A stretch of 64,000 bases of DNA from Singulisphaera sp. GP187 (GCF_900129635.1 NZ_FSRB01000001.1:3821501-3885500); one strand, 5' to 3'. Counted from the first letter of the stretch, positions 16,761 through 26,364 are shown. Notes: generated by a model from the sequence alone, not told the origin. A program made the numbers and translations.

Positions 16761-17072
16761 GAAAACCGAGAGCCCCCTCCTGGGACCGCAACCGCACCGC
16801 CTGTCCGTAATCCATTTTCACAATCAATCATTTAGACATTCCACATTTTCTACAATTCCAAATCCATTAACGTTAAAAACCATCAAACTTCATGAATAAG
16901 GCTTCCAAGTGCCGTGGAACCGGCCCGGCAAAAGAGCCACTTGGGCCGAGTCGAGAAGCCACGATTGTTTTCCGCTGTCGGATAGCATCCGGGCCACCGC
17001 CCGATTATCCTCACACATCCGTTGCATGAATCGCTTTGACTGTCGTCAAGAAACCGACCTCGGAGATGCGTG

Positions 17073-18722
17073 ATGAACGGCCTGATGATGGATTGTCCTC
17101 TGGTCATCTCGGGCATCTTGAAGCGAGCGGCTCGCTACTTCCCCGAGAAGGAGATCGTCAGCCGGTTCGAGGATGAATCGATCCACCGCTCGAACTACGG
17201 CCAGTTGCACGCGCGGGTGGTCCGGCTCATGAATGTGCTGCGTGACCTCGGAATCAAGCCGGGAGACCGGGTCGCCACCTTTTCCTGGAACCACCGTCGC
17301 CACCTCGAGCTTTACTTTGCCGTTCCTTGCCTCGGGGCGGTCCTCCATACGGTCAACCTCCGGCTCCATCGCGACCAACTTCGATACATTTTCAACCACG
17401 CGCAAGATCGCGTCATCTTCGCGGACCGCGCCCTGGCGGGCCTGCTCGCGGGTCTGCAACCCGAGTTGCCGTCGGTCGAACGCTACATCCTCATGGACGA
17501 GCGCGGCCCCGAGCCGGCCGACTTGCCTACCCCCTGGGTGGACTACGAGCAATTGATGGAGGCCGCCAGCGACCACGAAGCGTTCCCCCAATTCGACGAG
17601 AACACGGCCGCTGGGCTCTGCTACACTTCGGGAACGACCGGCGAACCCAAGGGGGTGCTCTACAGCCATCGCTCAACCTACCTGCACGCGATGGCCGGAT
17701 GCATGGTCGATTGCTCGGCCGTCAGCGAGCGCGAGGTCGTGCTCCCGGTCGTGCCAATGTTTCATGTCAACGCCTGGGGCCTCCCCTACTCCAGCGCCCT
17801 GGCCGGGGCGACGCAGGTTTTTCCCGGTCCGCTCGTGCTCGACCGCCCGCTCGCCGAGCTTCTCGAGGCCGAGCAGGTCACCATCGCCGTCGGCATCCCC
17901 CTCATCTGGAACCGGCTCTACCAATACCTCAAAGAGAACCGGCACAACCTCTCGCGGTTACACACCCTGTTCGTCGGCGGAGCCGCCGCCCCTCGGACCT
18001 TGATCGAGGGATTCGCGCAGGATTTTGGGATCAACGTCGTTCAAGGCTGGGGGATGACCGAGACCTCCCCCGTCGGCACGATGTCTCGGCTCAAGTCGGC
18101 CATGGTCGGCTGGACCGAAACCGAACGGCTCCAGGTCCAGGTCAAGCAAGGCATCCCTGTCGTCACGTTCGAGGCCCGAATACTCGATGACACCGGCCTG
18201 GATCTTCCCTGGGACGGCCAGCACGTGGGCGAGTTGGTCGTGCAAGGCCCCTGGGTCGCCAGCGCATACTATGAGAATCCGGAAGCCGATGCCTCCTTCA
18301 CCTCCGACGGCTGGTTCCGAACCGGGGACATGGCGACGATGGATGAGCGGGGCTACATGCAAATCGCCGACCGCAAGAAAGATCTGATCAAACGCAAAGG
18401 GGAATGGATTTCCAGCGTCGACATGGAAAACGAGGCCCTGGCGCATCCGGGGGTCCTCGAGGCCGCGGTGGTGGGCCGGCCCGACGATGCGTGCGACGAG
18501 TTGCCGGTCCTTTTCTTAGTCATGCGCAACGAACTCGCAGCGCCGGTGGATCCCGAGGATGTCATCGCCCTGCTCGGCCGCAAGTTCGCCCGTTGGCAAC
18601 TCCCCAAACCCGAGGATGTCCATCTCGTGACGGTGCTACCCAAAACGAGCATCGGCAAGATCGACAAGAAAGCGATCCGGCTGTTGCTCCCCTGCCCACC
18701 GCTCGAGACCCAACCAACCTGA
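17073..18722 (+). CDS. Fatty acid-CoA ligase (AMP-binding enzyme)
   Basis: About 549 residues; the ATG at 17073 follows GGAG. It is an ANL-superfamily adenylate-forming enzyme that activates a carboxylic acid to an acyl-adenylate and then an acyl-CoA. P-loop YTSGTTGEPKGV starts near residue 184, A5 is GWGMTETSP, A7 is DGWFRTGD, A8 is DRKKDLIKRKGEWIS and the A10 lysine lies in PKTSIGKIDKK. The best match in style is the medium/long-chain FadD group. At A8, KRKGEWIS replaces the more usual K(S/R)GGEWIS. No signal peptide; it acts in the cytoplasm. It is probably monocistronic, with an ArsR-type regulator 218 bp downstream. Confidence 0.9.
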   Translation: MNGLMMDCPLVISGILKRAARYFPEKEIVSRFEDESIHRSNYGQLHARVVRLMNVLRDLGIKPGDRVATFSWNHRRHLELYFAVPCLGAVLHTVNLRLHRDQLRYIFNHAQDRVIFADRALAGLLAGLQPELPSVERYILMDERGPEPADLPTPWVDYEQLMEAASDHEAFPQFDENTAAGLCYTSGTTGEPKGVLYSHRSTYLHAMAGCMVDCSAVSEREVVLPVVPMFHVNAWGLPYSSALAGATQVFPGPLVLDRPLAELLEAEQVTIAVGIPLIWNRLYQYLKENRHNLSRLHTLFVGGAAAPRTLIEGFAQDFGINVVQGWGMTETSPVGTMSRLKSAMVGWTETERLQVQVKQGIPVVTFEARILDDTGLDLPWDGQHVGELVVQGPWVASAYYENPEADASFTSDGWFRTGDMATMDERGYMQIADRKKDLIKRKGEWISSVDMENEALAHPGVLEAAVVGRPDDACDELPVLFLVMRNELAAPVDPEDVIALLGRKFARWQLPKPEDVHLVTVLPKTSIGKIDKKAIRLLLPCPPLETQPT

Positions 18723-18940
18723 GCCCCCCGCAGTCAGCGCCCCGACAAATTCGCGCGAACCTCAACCGTCACGAGCGGGCTCGCGCACGCACGCGTCCCA
18801 TGGCTCATGACCATGAAATCCTTCGCACACAGTTAATCTCAATCTTTCTCCAAAGAATCTGCTTTTTCGGTATGACTTCTGCTGCTCCCTTTCGCACTGC
18901 GTGCTATTCACCAACAACGAAGGGGAGTCGCTGAGACATC

Positions 18941-19333
18941 ATGGCAAAGTCCGTCAAGCGAGAGGGAGAGTCCCGCAACGGGTCAACCGAGGCGAATCGG
19001 GTCTTCGAAGACGCGATCCGGGAACTGGTTCAAGTGTCCCGGCTGCTCGGAGATGAGACGCGACTCCGGATCCTTTTTTACCTGGTCCAGAACCAGGAAC
19101 TTCACGTCACCGACCTGTGCACCCGGCTCGGCCAGAGCCAGCCCGCCGTGAGCCACCACCTGGCGCTCCTGCGCGTCTCCGGCCTCATCGAGGCGCGCCG
19201 GGAAGCCAAGCATAACTTTTATAGCGTCCGCACCGAGGCGTTCGGCGACTTACTGCTCACCCTCTTCTCCGCCCTCGGCGAGACTCCCAAGAAGGTCAAG
19301 TTCCACGACTTCACCCTCACCTACCAGGGCTGA
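18941..19333 (+). CDS. ArsR-family winged-helix transcriptional regulator
   Basis: A 130-residue protein with the ArsR/SmtB winged helix at about residues 30-105: LVQVSRLLGDETRLRILFYL, then the recognition part LCTRLGQSQPAVSHHLALLR and the wing GLIEARREAKHNFYSV. The metal-binding ELCVCDL-type cysteine pair of ArsR is not conserved; the equivalent region reads LHVTDLCTRLG with one cysteine, so a classical metal sensor is unlikely. The charged first 20 residues are probably disordered. The target is unknown; the upstream acyl-CoA ligase is the nearest same-strand gene. Confidence 0.85.
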   Translation: MAKSVKREGESRNGSTEANRVFEDAIRELVQVSRLLGDETRLRILFYLVQNQELHVTDLCTRLGQSQPAVSHHLALLRVSGLIEARREAKHNFYSVRTEAFGDLLLTLFSALGETPKKVKFHDFTLTYQG

Positions 19334-19448
19334 TTCCCTCGCGCGGCTCCACGTCGATCTCCCTCGCCACTCGGCTGCACCCGAGTTGGTCTCACGGGGG
19401 AGTCCGCCCTGGAGCCTTGTCGGGGAGAATCGAGTGCGACCGACCCCC

Positions 19449-19490
19449 AAAAAAACGAAGATGGCCGGGAACCACCCAAGCGGCCCGGCC
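19449..19490 (-). terminator. Candidate rho-independent terminator of the small gene at 19541
   Basis: GGCCGGG (19463-19469) pairs with CCCGGCC (19484-19490). Read on the minus strand the stem is followed after seven bases by a run of seven T (19455-19449). It lies 51 bp past the minus-strand stop. Confidence 0.5.
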
Positions 19491-19540
19491 GTGACAACCT
19501 TTGATTATTTAAGAGCCTGAGGCCTGGTCGGTCGACCCGA

Positions 19541-19816
19541 TCACGGACCGTGCTCGGTATTCTTGATTGCCAGGAGTAACTGCTTCGCCCGGCGGCGGCA
19601 CTCCGAGGTGACCTCCCCTTTGGCAAACAAATGCTTAAGTAGCCGCACCGCTTCGTCGAGACAAAGTTTTAACTCGATACTCTCACGCCGTTCCTGACAC
19701 CAGGCGCGGAAGAGTTCATCATACTCGTCAGGATCGACGGCCGTCGGAACTGCGACCGGGGCGGACGCCCCATCATTGGGAAATGAATCCCAGGAAAGGT
19801 CGAAGCGATTTTCCAT
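19541..19816 (-). CDS. Small hypothetical protein
   Basis: Ninety-one residues starting MENRFDLSWDSFPNDGASA, with AAGGAG 10 bases upstream. An acidic, proline-containing N-terminus is followed by a helical part rich in charged residues (EYDELFRAWCQERRESIELK, EAVRLLKHLFAKGEV). No membrane segment, signal peptide or named domain is recognised. Codon use looks coding, and both a ribosome-binding sequence and a terminator candidate are present, which together support a real gene. Confidence 0.55.
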   Translation of the reverse strand: MENRFDLSWDSFPNDGASAPVAVPTAVDPDEYDELFRAWCQERRESIELKLCLDEAVRLLKHLFAKGEVTSECRRRAKQLLLAIKNTEHGP

Positions 19817-20543
19817 CGCTCTGGCTCCTTCGCCAACAGGCGGACATCGGCAGCTCGAACTTAAAAACTTACGGACTCACTTAAATCGAAATGATCACAA
19901 TTCATACCATCCAACGCGAAAATGGTAGGAACGCCGCATCGCGATCCCTCTCCGTCCGATGGTAATCGTTGCAGACAACAGATTGGGATGAACTCGATCC
20001 GCTCCGACGTTACCCGTCGAGCCGACCCGCCCCCAACGTGAACAAGCGTGATTGCGTGCGAGTGGTCTCGCACCAGACCAGTCCACTTTCTATTGCGCTT
20101 GCATTTTCCAAGTGCCACCCGAAACTGTCAACAAAAAAATCGAATCTGTGCAAGCTTTTTGACCGACGATCGAGCTAAACAAAGCGATTATGCCAACCTT
20201 AGATTTTTAGGACTCGCAGGCCAGGGACGGCCGGCCCCGGCGGCGTCCGGTCGAGGCGGTCCAGCGGCCCTTGGGCAAGCGGTATGCCGAACGATCACGC
20301 ATCAGCCCACTTGCGGATCGTCGCGGGTTTGTTAGGCTGATGAATAGGCTCGCTCCCCGTGGGCGGGCGAGCGCGACTTTCTGATGATGAGGCAGTCGAC
20401 GCCCCAGCCTACCCCATGACCGGGAGCCGGCTTCCACGCTGACGATTTGCTGTAGCGGGTCGATCCGTGGCTCCCCCCCTTGATCGCGACTCCTCTCGTG
20501 GATTCGCACGAACCCCTGATTTCCCTGCCGAAGGACCCTCTCC
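19817..20543. other. Intergenic region without recognised gene
   Basis: This 727-bp stretch has only short, compositionally random open frames on either strand. The first half is relatively AT-rich (for example near 20100-20200) and the second half GC-rich. A promoter for the oxidoreductase gene at 20544 must lie in its right part. Nothing else specific is seen. Confidence 0.5.
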
Positions 20544-21929
20544 ATGACCGAACCGAAGGGTGGGACGTCTCGTCGCGAATTCCTCAAGGACACGGGCCGG
20601 ATAGCGGCCGCGACCTCAGCCCTGGCCGGGATTGCCATCCCCAGCGTGCACGCTGGCGAGAACAATACCATCAAGGTGGCCTTGATCGGCTGCGGCGGAC
20701 GAGGCACAGGCGCGGCGGCGAACGCCCTGTCGGTCCAGAAGGGACCGATCAAGCTCGTAGCCATGGCCGACGTCTTCCAGGACAAGCTCGACCGCGCTCA
20801 CGACCAACTCACGAAAGAGTTTGCCGACGCGAGCAAGACCAACACGGTGGACGTCCCTAACGACCGCAAGTTCATCGGATTCGACGCCTACAAGAAGGCG
20901 ATGGAATGTCTCGAGCCGGGTGACGTGGCGATCATGGCCACCCCCCCCGCCTTCCGCTGGGTCCAGTTCACCGAGGCGATCGCCCGCAACCTCAACGTCT
21001 TCATGGAGAAGCCGGTCACCGTCGATGGGCCGAGCACGCGCCGAATGCTTGCCTTGGGCGAGGAATCGGTCAAGAAGAACCTCAAGGTCGGCGTCGGCCT
21101 GATGTGCCGTCACTGTGCGGCGCGCACCGAGCTCTTCGACCGGATCAAGAACGGCGAGATCGGCGACGTGCTCACGCTCCGGGCCTACCGCCAGACCGGG
21201 CCGGTCGGCACGGCGTTCACCGGCCCCAAGCCCGACGACATCAGCGAGCTGATGTACCAGATCAAGCGGTTCCACGGCTTCCTCTGGGCGAGCGGCGGCT
21301 GCTATAGCGACTTCCTGATCCACAACATCGACGAATGCTGCTGGATGAAGGATGCCTGGCCGGTCAGCGCGAAAGGGAGCGGAGCACGCACCTATCGCGA
21401 AGACAACATCGATCAGAACTTTGACACCTACTCCGTCGAGTACACCTTCGACGACGGCACCAAGTTCTTCCTCGAAGGTCGGAACATCACCGGCTGCCAC
21501 CAGGAGTTCGCCAGCTACGCGCACGGCTCGAAGGGCTCGGCGGTGATCTCGACCTCAGGCCACTCGCCCGCCAAGTGCCGGATCTACAAGGGGCAGAAGG
21601 TCACCCGCAAAGATCTCGTCTGGTCCGCCCCCCAACCCGAGGCCAACCCGTACCAGCTCGAGTGGGACCACCTGATCGACGCGATCCGGAATGACAAGCC
21701 GTACAACGAGGTCAAGCGAGGCGCCGAGGCCAGCCTCGTCACCTCAATGGGCCGGATGGCCTGCCACACCGGTCAGGTCGTCACCTTTGATGAAATGCTC
21801 AACTGCGAACATGAGTTCGCCCCGTACGTCGACCAGCTCACGCTCGACTCCCCCGCCCCGCTCCAGAAGGGCCCCAACGGCCTCTACGCCGTGCCCCAGC
21901 CGGGGATCGTGAGAAACCGAGAGTTTTGA
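20544..21929 (+). CDS. Tat-exported Gfo/Idh/MocA-family oxidoreductase
   Basis: A 461-residue protein. Tat signal at residues 8-32 (TSRREFLKDTGRIAAATSAL). The mature protein starts with a Rossmann fold (IKVALIGCGGRGTGAAANAL, the G-x-G-x-x-G dinucleotide site) and the EKPV motif (NLNVFMEKPVTVDGPSTRRM), followed by the substrate-binding alpha/beta domain. Exported members of this family are common in planctomycetes and include NAD(P)-dependent sugar oxidoreductases and glycosidase-like enzymes that use tightly bound NAD. Tat export permits cofactor loading before transport. A 14-bp hairpin follows the stop. Substrate unknown. Confidence 0.9.
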   Translation: MTEPKGGTSRREFLKDTGRIAAATSALAGIAIPSVHAGENNTIKVALIGCGGRGTGAAANALSVQKGPIKLVAMADVFQDKLDRAHDQLTKEFADASKTNTVDVPNDRKFIGFDAYKKAMECLEPGDVAIMATPPAFRWVQFTEAIARNLNVFMEKPVTVDGPSTRRMLALGEESVKKNLKVGVGLMCRHCAARTELFDRIKNGEIGDVLTLRAYRQTGPVGTAFTGPKPDDISELMYQIKRFHGFLWASGGCYSDFLIHNIDECCWMKDAWPVSAKGSGARTYREDNIDQNFDTYSVEYTFDDGTKFFLEGRNITGCHQEFASYAHGSKGSAVISTSGHSPAKCRIYKGQKVTRKDLVWSAPQPEANPYQLEWDHLIDAIRNDKPYNEVKRGAEASLVTSMGRMACHTGQVVTFDEMLNCEHEFAPYVDQLTLDSPAPLQKGPNGLYAVPQPGIVRNREF

Positions 21930-21983
21930 GCCGCACGCCAGACTCGTTGGCGCGTTCCGCAACGCGAAACCCGCGAACCATCC

Positions 21984-22043
21984 ACCCCCTCGGCCGCGAT
22001 CCCATGCGGCCGAGGGGGTGAGAGGGACGCGGTCATTTTTTTT
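21984..22043 (+). terminator. 14-bp stem hairpin with T-run after the oxidoreductase gene
   Basis: ACCCCCTCGGCCGC (21984-21997) and GCGGCCGAGGGGGT (22006-22019) form a perfect stem with an 8-nt loop. Eight T follow at 22036-22043, 16 bases away, which is further than in a classical terminator. It separates convergent genes and could serve both. Confidence 0.6.
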
Positions 22044-22048
22044 GGGGT

Positions 22049-23557
22049 TCAATGAGCGTCGACGGTGATCGTCCCGATCGTCGTCTTGGGAATGACCAGC
22101 ACCCGGGGCCATTTCGGGTCAGCGACGGCCACTCCCTTGGCACGGACGTGATACCGTCCGTCCGGCAACGGCCGGCTGGTCAAGGACCACTTACCATCCG
22201 CGTCGGCGACCACATCACCAAGGACGATCGGCTGCGATGATGCGCGAGGCGCGGCGCGTAAGCTCAGCCGGGTCCCAGGCGCGGCCGTCCCTTGAAAGGT
22301 CGGGGTTCGCACCTGCGTGGCGTCGGAACCCGGTGCGGGCTCACCGCTCAACAAACTCGGGTCGGTAAACGGGGAATTCTCGCCCAGGGTCGGCACGACA
22401 TGCACCTGATACCAATCCACGACATTCACATATCCCGTATGGCTAATCCCAACCCCGGTTAAGTTGTAGTAGCGGACCGGCGTGTCGCCCTGAACCGGGA
22501 CCGGCACCTGGCCCCAAAGGTTGTAGATCCCATTATTCGAGCCCTTCGCCGCGGAGATCGGCGTGCGCTGATAGTAGACGTCGGCCGCGTCGACATTGTC
22601 CCAGACGACCGGCAACGGATCTTTGGCCTTCTTCTGATAGCCGTCCATGATCCACCGGGCCAGGTCGCCGATCAGCCCCTTTGAGACGCTGTACTGGCGA
22701 CCGCCGGGGGCGTTGTTATTCGCCGCGTGGGGGTCGAGCAGGGTGGCCTTCATGAAGCCTCGGGCGAGTGACTCCGGCTCGTTCTTCTCCAGGTAGCGGA
22801 TCGCCACGCTGTTGACCACGGTCCCTTCGCTGTGGCCGATGAAGTGGACGTCGACGGGTTCCCCTGCGGGCGCCTGATTCGCCGCGAGCTCGACGAGCCG
22901 GGCCACCCGCGGTCCTTGCTTCGCCGCCGCGCCCGGCGTCCGGCTCTCGGCGACCCAATTATAGGGAATGACCGCGTCGTACCCTTGGGCCTGGAGTGAT
23001 TTCGCCATCTGGAGCGCCCAGGGCGCCCCGCGATCTTTCCACGACATGGTCTGGAACCCGCCGTGGGTCAGCACGCCGATCGTATACTTCCGGAACGCCA
23101 CCGTGTTCTCGCCCTCGGCGCCCCCGCTCAGGGCTCGCGATGGGTCGGCGACGGCGAGCACATACGGCTGCTCCGGCGTGGGGGGAAGGCCACCGAGCAA
23201 CGCGAGCGTGAGCCGGTGGTGCCCCTCCGCCAGCGGCGCGGCCCCCAGGTCGTCGCGAGCCGGCGTGCCCGGCCCGCCGACCATCAAGGTCGCCACCGTC
23301 TGGTCGCCTGCATCAAACCGGTCGTCCGACGAACGATAAATGCCCAGCTCGAACGGCTGGCCGTGATCCGCGTTCAACACGTCATATTCGACCGTCACCC
23401 CCTGAGAGTCGAGGGTTGAGAGCGAGTCCAAAACGACCGCGGAACCTAACGCCGCCTGCAATTCCCGACGTTCCAGCGCCTCGATGCCCGGCCGGATCGA
23501 GCCCACTCGTTTCGAGTGGACTCTGAAGCCCCGACGCATCTTACCATCAGTCTTCAT
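22049..23557 (-). CDS. Cell-surface lipase-like alpha/beta hydrolase with Ig-like C-terminal domain
   Basis: A 502-residue protein from the ATG at 23557. The N-terminus carries IRPGIEALERRELQAA, a match to the LExRxL motif often found at the start of large planctomycete surface proteins. Residues about 35-130 look like a beta-sandwich (VTVEYDVLNADHGQPFELGI). An alpha/beta hydrolase follows with nucleophile elbow DVHFIGHSEGTVVN and a late histidine in VGISHTGYVNVVDWY. The last 90 residues are Ig-like (TFQGTAAPGTRLSLRAAP, VADADGKWSLTSRPLPDGRY), as in repeated bacterial surface adhesion domains. It is therefore probably displayed outside the cell and acts on an ester or peptide substrate, identity unknown. 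Confidence 0.75.
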   Translation of the reverse strand: MKTDGKMRRGFRVHSKRVGSIRPGIEALERRELQAALGSAVVLDSLSTLDSQGVTVEYDVLNADHGQPFELGIYRSSDDRFDAGDQTVATLMVGGPGTPARDDLGAAPLAEGHHRLTLALLGGLPPTPEQPYVLAVADPSRALSGGAEGENTVAFRKYTIGVLTHGGFQTMSWKDRGAPWALQMAKSLQAQGYDAVIPYNWVAESRTPGAAAKQGPRVARLVELAANQAPAGEPVDVHFIGHSEGTVVNSVAIRYLEKNEPESLARGFMKATLLDPHAANNNAPGGRQYSVSKGLIGDLARWIMDGYQKKAKDPLPVVWDNVDAADVYYQRTPISAAKGSNNGIYNLWGQVPVPVQGDTPVRYYNLTGVGISHTGYVNVVDWYQVHVVPTLGENSPFTDPSLLSGEPAPGSDATQVRTPTFQGTAAPGTRLSLRAAPRASSQPIVLGDVVADADGKWSLTSRPLPDGRYHVRAKGVAVADPKWPRVLVIPKTTIGTITVDAH

Positions 23558-24222
23558 GGAAATGACCCTTCGGAGCGAGAGCCCGGGGCCGGCATCACGC
23601 TGAGCAGTACGACGGCCCGCCACAGAGCGCTCATCGACAGGGGGAATCGCCGATCTTGAAAGCAGTTTTCTCGATATCATCACCACTGCCCACCTTAGCG
23701 CCAAATCCGGTCAAGTCAATGCGTGGAGCCGTATAAAAACCCTCAACCTCAGAACGATCGTCACGTTGAGGAAAGCTAAAAACCCATTTGGTAATCACTT
23801 GGAGAGAGTCAATTCGCTCTAAGTCAGCCCCACGTACCGCCGGCCCACCTGGTCGAATTCCACCCGCCAACCCTTCCAAACGACAACGCGATCTTGCCGT
23901 CACGCAGCCGGCACAACCGTCGGGAATCCCACCACAAGCCCAACCGTCGAAATTCGCCGAGACCTTCACTGCTTCCACGACCGTTGCGGCCGGGCGATCA
24001 CGGTCTGTCGCGTGGGTGAACCGAGGGGAAAGCTCCCCCTGAGCTCAGACGGTTCCGATGGGGAGAATCCTGTCGCGAGCGCGGGCCATCGGGTAATCTC
24101 GTTCGCGATGTTGGGTGATTCCAACATGCGCCCGCGTTCATTCAAGGGACTTCTGATGACGCGCGATCGCCGATCGCGGCCCTTGAAGCGGGAAACCGGG
24201 CGGTCGGATTCGGAGCAATCGC
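23558..24222. other. Intergenic region between divergent genes, no gene recognised
   Basis: In this 665-bp region the open frames are short and do not resemble proteins. The part at 23680-23820 is AT-richer and may hold the promoter of the lipase-like gene. No hairpin or repeat of the families found elsewhere was noticed. Confidence 0.5.
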
Positions 24223-24753
24223 ATGCGACTGTTTTTAGGGATGGTGGCGACGAGCCTGCTGAGCCTCTCGAGCGTGGGGAACGTGGCACACGCTGAGACC
24301 AAGGTGGAGATCAAAGGTGTCCACCTCTGCTGTGGCGCCTGCGAAAAGGGTGTGGTCACGGCCTTGAAGGGCCTCGACGGCGTCAGCCAGGTCAGTGACC
24401 GCAAGCAGAAGACGGTAACGCTGACCGCCACCAACGACCAGGCCGCGCAAACGGCCATCGACGCCCTGGCGGCGGCCGGCTACCACGGCGACATCGCGAG
24501 CAGCACGCTCTCGATCAAGAAAGAAACCAATGTGCCGACCGGCAAGGTCAAAAGCCTTGCGCTGACGAACCTGCACAACTGCTGCAAGTCCTGTGGCAAC
24601 GCCATCCAGGGAGCGGTCAAGAGCGTCGCCGGCGTCAGCGGCAACACCGTGAAGCCGAAGGAGGCCGACTTCGAGGTGACCGGCGACTTCAACGCCGCCG
24701 AGGTGGTCAACGCCCTGAACGCCGCCGGGTTCCACGTCCAGATCAAGCCCTGA
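24223..24753 (+). CDS. Periplasmic protein with two heavy-metal-associated-like domains
   Basis: A 176-residue protein with signal peptide MRLFLGMVATSLLSLSSVGN ending AHA. Two HMA-type ferredoxin-fold domains follow (about 26-95 and 106-176). The metal loops are unusual: GVHLCCGACEKGV (C36, C37, C40) and NLHNCCKSCGNAI (C120, C121, C124), in place of the normal GMTCxxC; a histidine precedes each cysteine pair. The typical second-helix and strand pattern (VVTALKGLDGVSQVSDRK) is preserved. A role in binding or shuttling copper or another soft metal outside the cytoplasm is likely. No transporter gene is adjacent; a hairpin follows at 24881. Confidence 0.8.
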   Translation: MRLFLGMVATSLLSLSSVGNVAHAETKVEIKGVHLCCGACEKGVVTALKGLDGVSQVSDRKQKTVTLTATNDQAAQTAIDALAAAGYHGDIASSTLSIKKETNVPTGKVKSLALTNLHNCCKSCGNAIQGAVKSVAGVSGNTVKPKEADFEVTGDFNAAEVVNALNAAGFHVQIKP

Positions 24754-24880
24754 TCGATCCCGGGAACGAACGGGCCAAAACAGGCTGGACACGATCCACG
24801 TCCCGGCGCGAAAAGCAGGGGCCGGGATCGGGGTCGAAGTCTGACCTGAATTCTCCCGATGCCTCCTCAAGATTGGGCGA

Positions 24881-24915
24881 GGTGGCCCGGACCATGGGAT
24901 GTCCGAGCCACCGTT
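24881..24915 (+). terminator. Hairpin after the HMA-domain gene
   Basis: GGTGGCCCGGAC (24881-24892) and GTCCGAGCCACC (24901-24912) pair with one mismatch. The stem sequence closely resembles the terminator at 1466-1498 (GGTGGCCCGG, CCGGGCCACC), suggesting a recurrent terminator type. Only GTTTC follows, so efficiency is uncertain. Confidence 0.45.
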
Positions 24916-24990
24916 TCATAAGATCATTCAATCAAGAACCATGGGAACAGGCCGAGATTGACCTCCCGGTTTTCGCACTGGAATTCGCAT

Positions 24991-26364
24991 ATGACTCGTT
25001 TTTGCTATTCTGCAATTACCGTTCTCGGACTCACAACTTTGGCATTCGCGGGCGACGGTCAAACGCGACCCAGGCCGAGCGACCTGGTGGTCTCCGACCC
25101 GCCCCTCACCTGGTACAAGGGGAACCTCCACACGCACACCCTCTGGAGTGATGGAAACGACTATCCTGAAATGATCGCCGACTGGTATGTCCGGCACGGC
25201 TATAACTTTCTCGCCCTCTCCGACCACAACATCCTCAGCCAGGGCCCGAAGTGGGTGAGCGTGGCCAAGGTCAACGCAAAGGCCAAAAACGACGGATTCG
25301 CACGCTATCGCGAGCGGTTCGGCGCCTCGTGGGTCGAGACCCGCACGGTCAAAGGCGACCGCCAAGTCCGGCTCAAGCCCCTCAGTGAGTTTCGTGCCCT
25401 GCTCGAACAGCCCGGACGATTCTTGATGATCCAGGGGGAAGAGCTGACCGACCACTTCGAGAAAAAGCCAATCCACATGAACGCCAGCAACGTGCTGGAG
25501 CTGATCGCGCCCCAGGGGGGAAAAAGCGTCGTGGAGGTGATGAAGAACAACCTGGACGCCATGCAGAAGCAGGGGGAACGGCTGGGCCGGCCCATCTTGG
25601 GGCACGTCAACCACCCGAACTTCCAGTATGGGATCACCGGCGAAGAGTTGGCGATGGTGACGAAGGAGCGGTTCTTCGAAGTCTACAACGGCCATCCGGG
25701 AGTCAATCACCTGGGCGACGCGACGCATGTGGGGATCGATCGGATGTGGGACATCGTGAACACCCTACGGATCGGCGAGATGAACGAGGCGCCTGTCTCC
25801 GGCCTGGGCACCGACGACTCTCACAACTACTTCGGCCAAGCGGAGGCCTCGCCGGGCCGCGGCTGGATCATGGTGCGTTCGCGGCACCTGACACCGGAGT
25901 CGATCATCCTCGCGATCGAGTCGCGCGACTTCTACGCCTCCAGCGGCGTCACCTTGCGCGACGTCCGCTATTCGCCCGAGAGCCAGAGCCTGGAACTGGA
26001 AATCGAGCCCGATGGCGATGCCCAGTACACCACCGAGTTCGTCGGCACCCTGGAAGGGTATGACCGCACCCGCAAGCCGATGACCGACAAGGCGGGCAAA
26101 GACCTCGGAGTGACCCAGCGGTACTCGGACGACGTGGGCCGGGTCCTGGCCACCGTCGAAGGGACCAAGGCCCGCTACGAGTTAACCGGCAACGAACTCT
26201 ACGTGCGGGCCATCGTCAGCTCGTCGAAACCACCCGAGAACCCCGCGTTCGCCAACCAGGTCGAGCAGGCCTGGACGCAGCCCGTCGGCTGGGAGAAACG
26301 GATCGCGGCCGCCGGCACCCCGAAGCCCGCAGGGTCCAAAGCCCAAGAGGACGATCCGCGCTGA
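24991..26364 (+). CDS. Secreted PHP-domain metallohydrolase
   Basis: A 457-residue protein. The ATG at 24991 opens a signal peptide (MTRFCYSAITVLGLTTLAFA), so it is preferred over the longer frame from 24958. The PHP fold begins with NLHTHTLWSDGNDYPEM (HxH and the following aspartate bind metal), continues with FLALSDHNIL (DH pair), the glutamate in IQGEELTDHF, GHVNHPN and the late GLGTDDSHNYFG. PHP domains hydrolyse phosphoesters with two or three metal ions. The residues after about 340 form a beta-rich tail. An extracellular location would suit scavenging of phosphoesters or sugar phosphates. Substrate unknown; no operon partner. Confidence 0.85.
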   Translation: MTRFCYSAITVLGLTTLAFAGDGQTRPRPSDLVVSDPPLTWYKGNLHTHTLWSDGNDYPEMIADWYVRHGYNFLALSDHNILSQGPKWVSVAKVNAKAKNDGFARYRERFGASWVETRTVKGDRQVRLKPLSEFRALLEQPGRFLMIQGEELTDHFEKKPIHMNASNVLELIAPQGGKSVVEVMKNNLDAMQKQGERLGRPILGHVNHPNFQYGITGEELAMVTKERFFEVYNGHPGVNHLGDATHVGIDRMWDIVNTLRIGEMNEAPVSGLGTDDSHNYFGQAEASPGRGWIMVRSRHLTPESIILAIESRDFYASSGVTLRDVRYSPESQSLELEIEPDGDAQYTTEFVGTLEGYDRTRKPMTDKAGKDLGVTQRYSDDVGRVLATVEGTKARYELTGNELYVRAIVSSSKPPENPAFANQVEQAWTQPVGWEKRIAAAGTPKPAGSKAQEDDPR

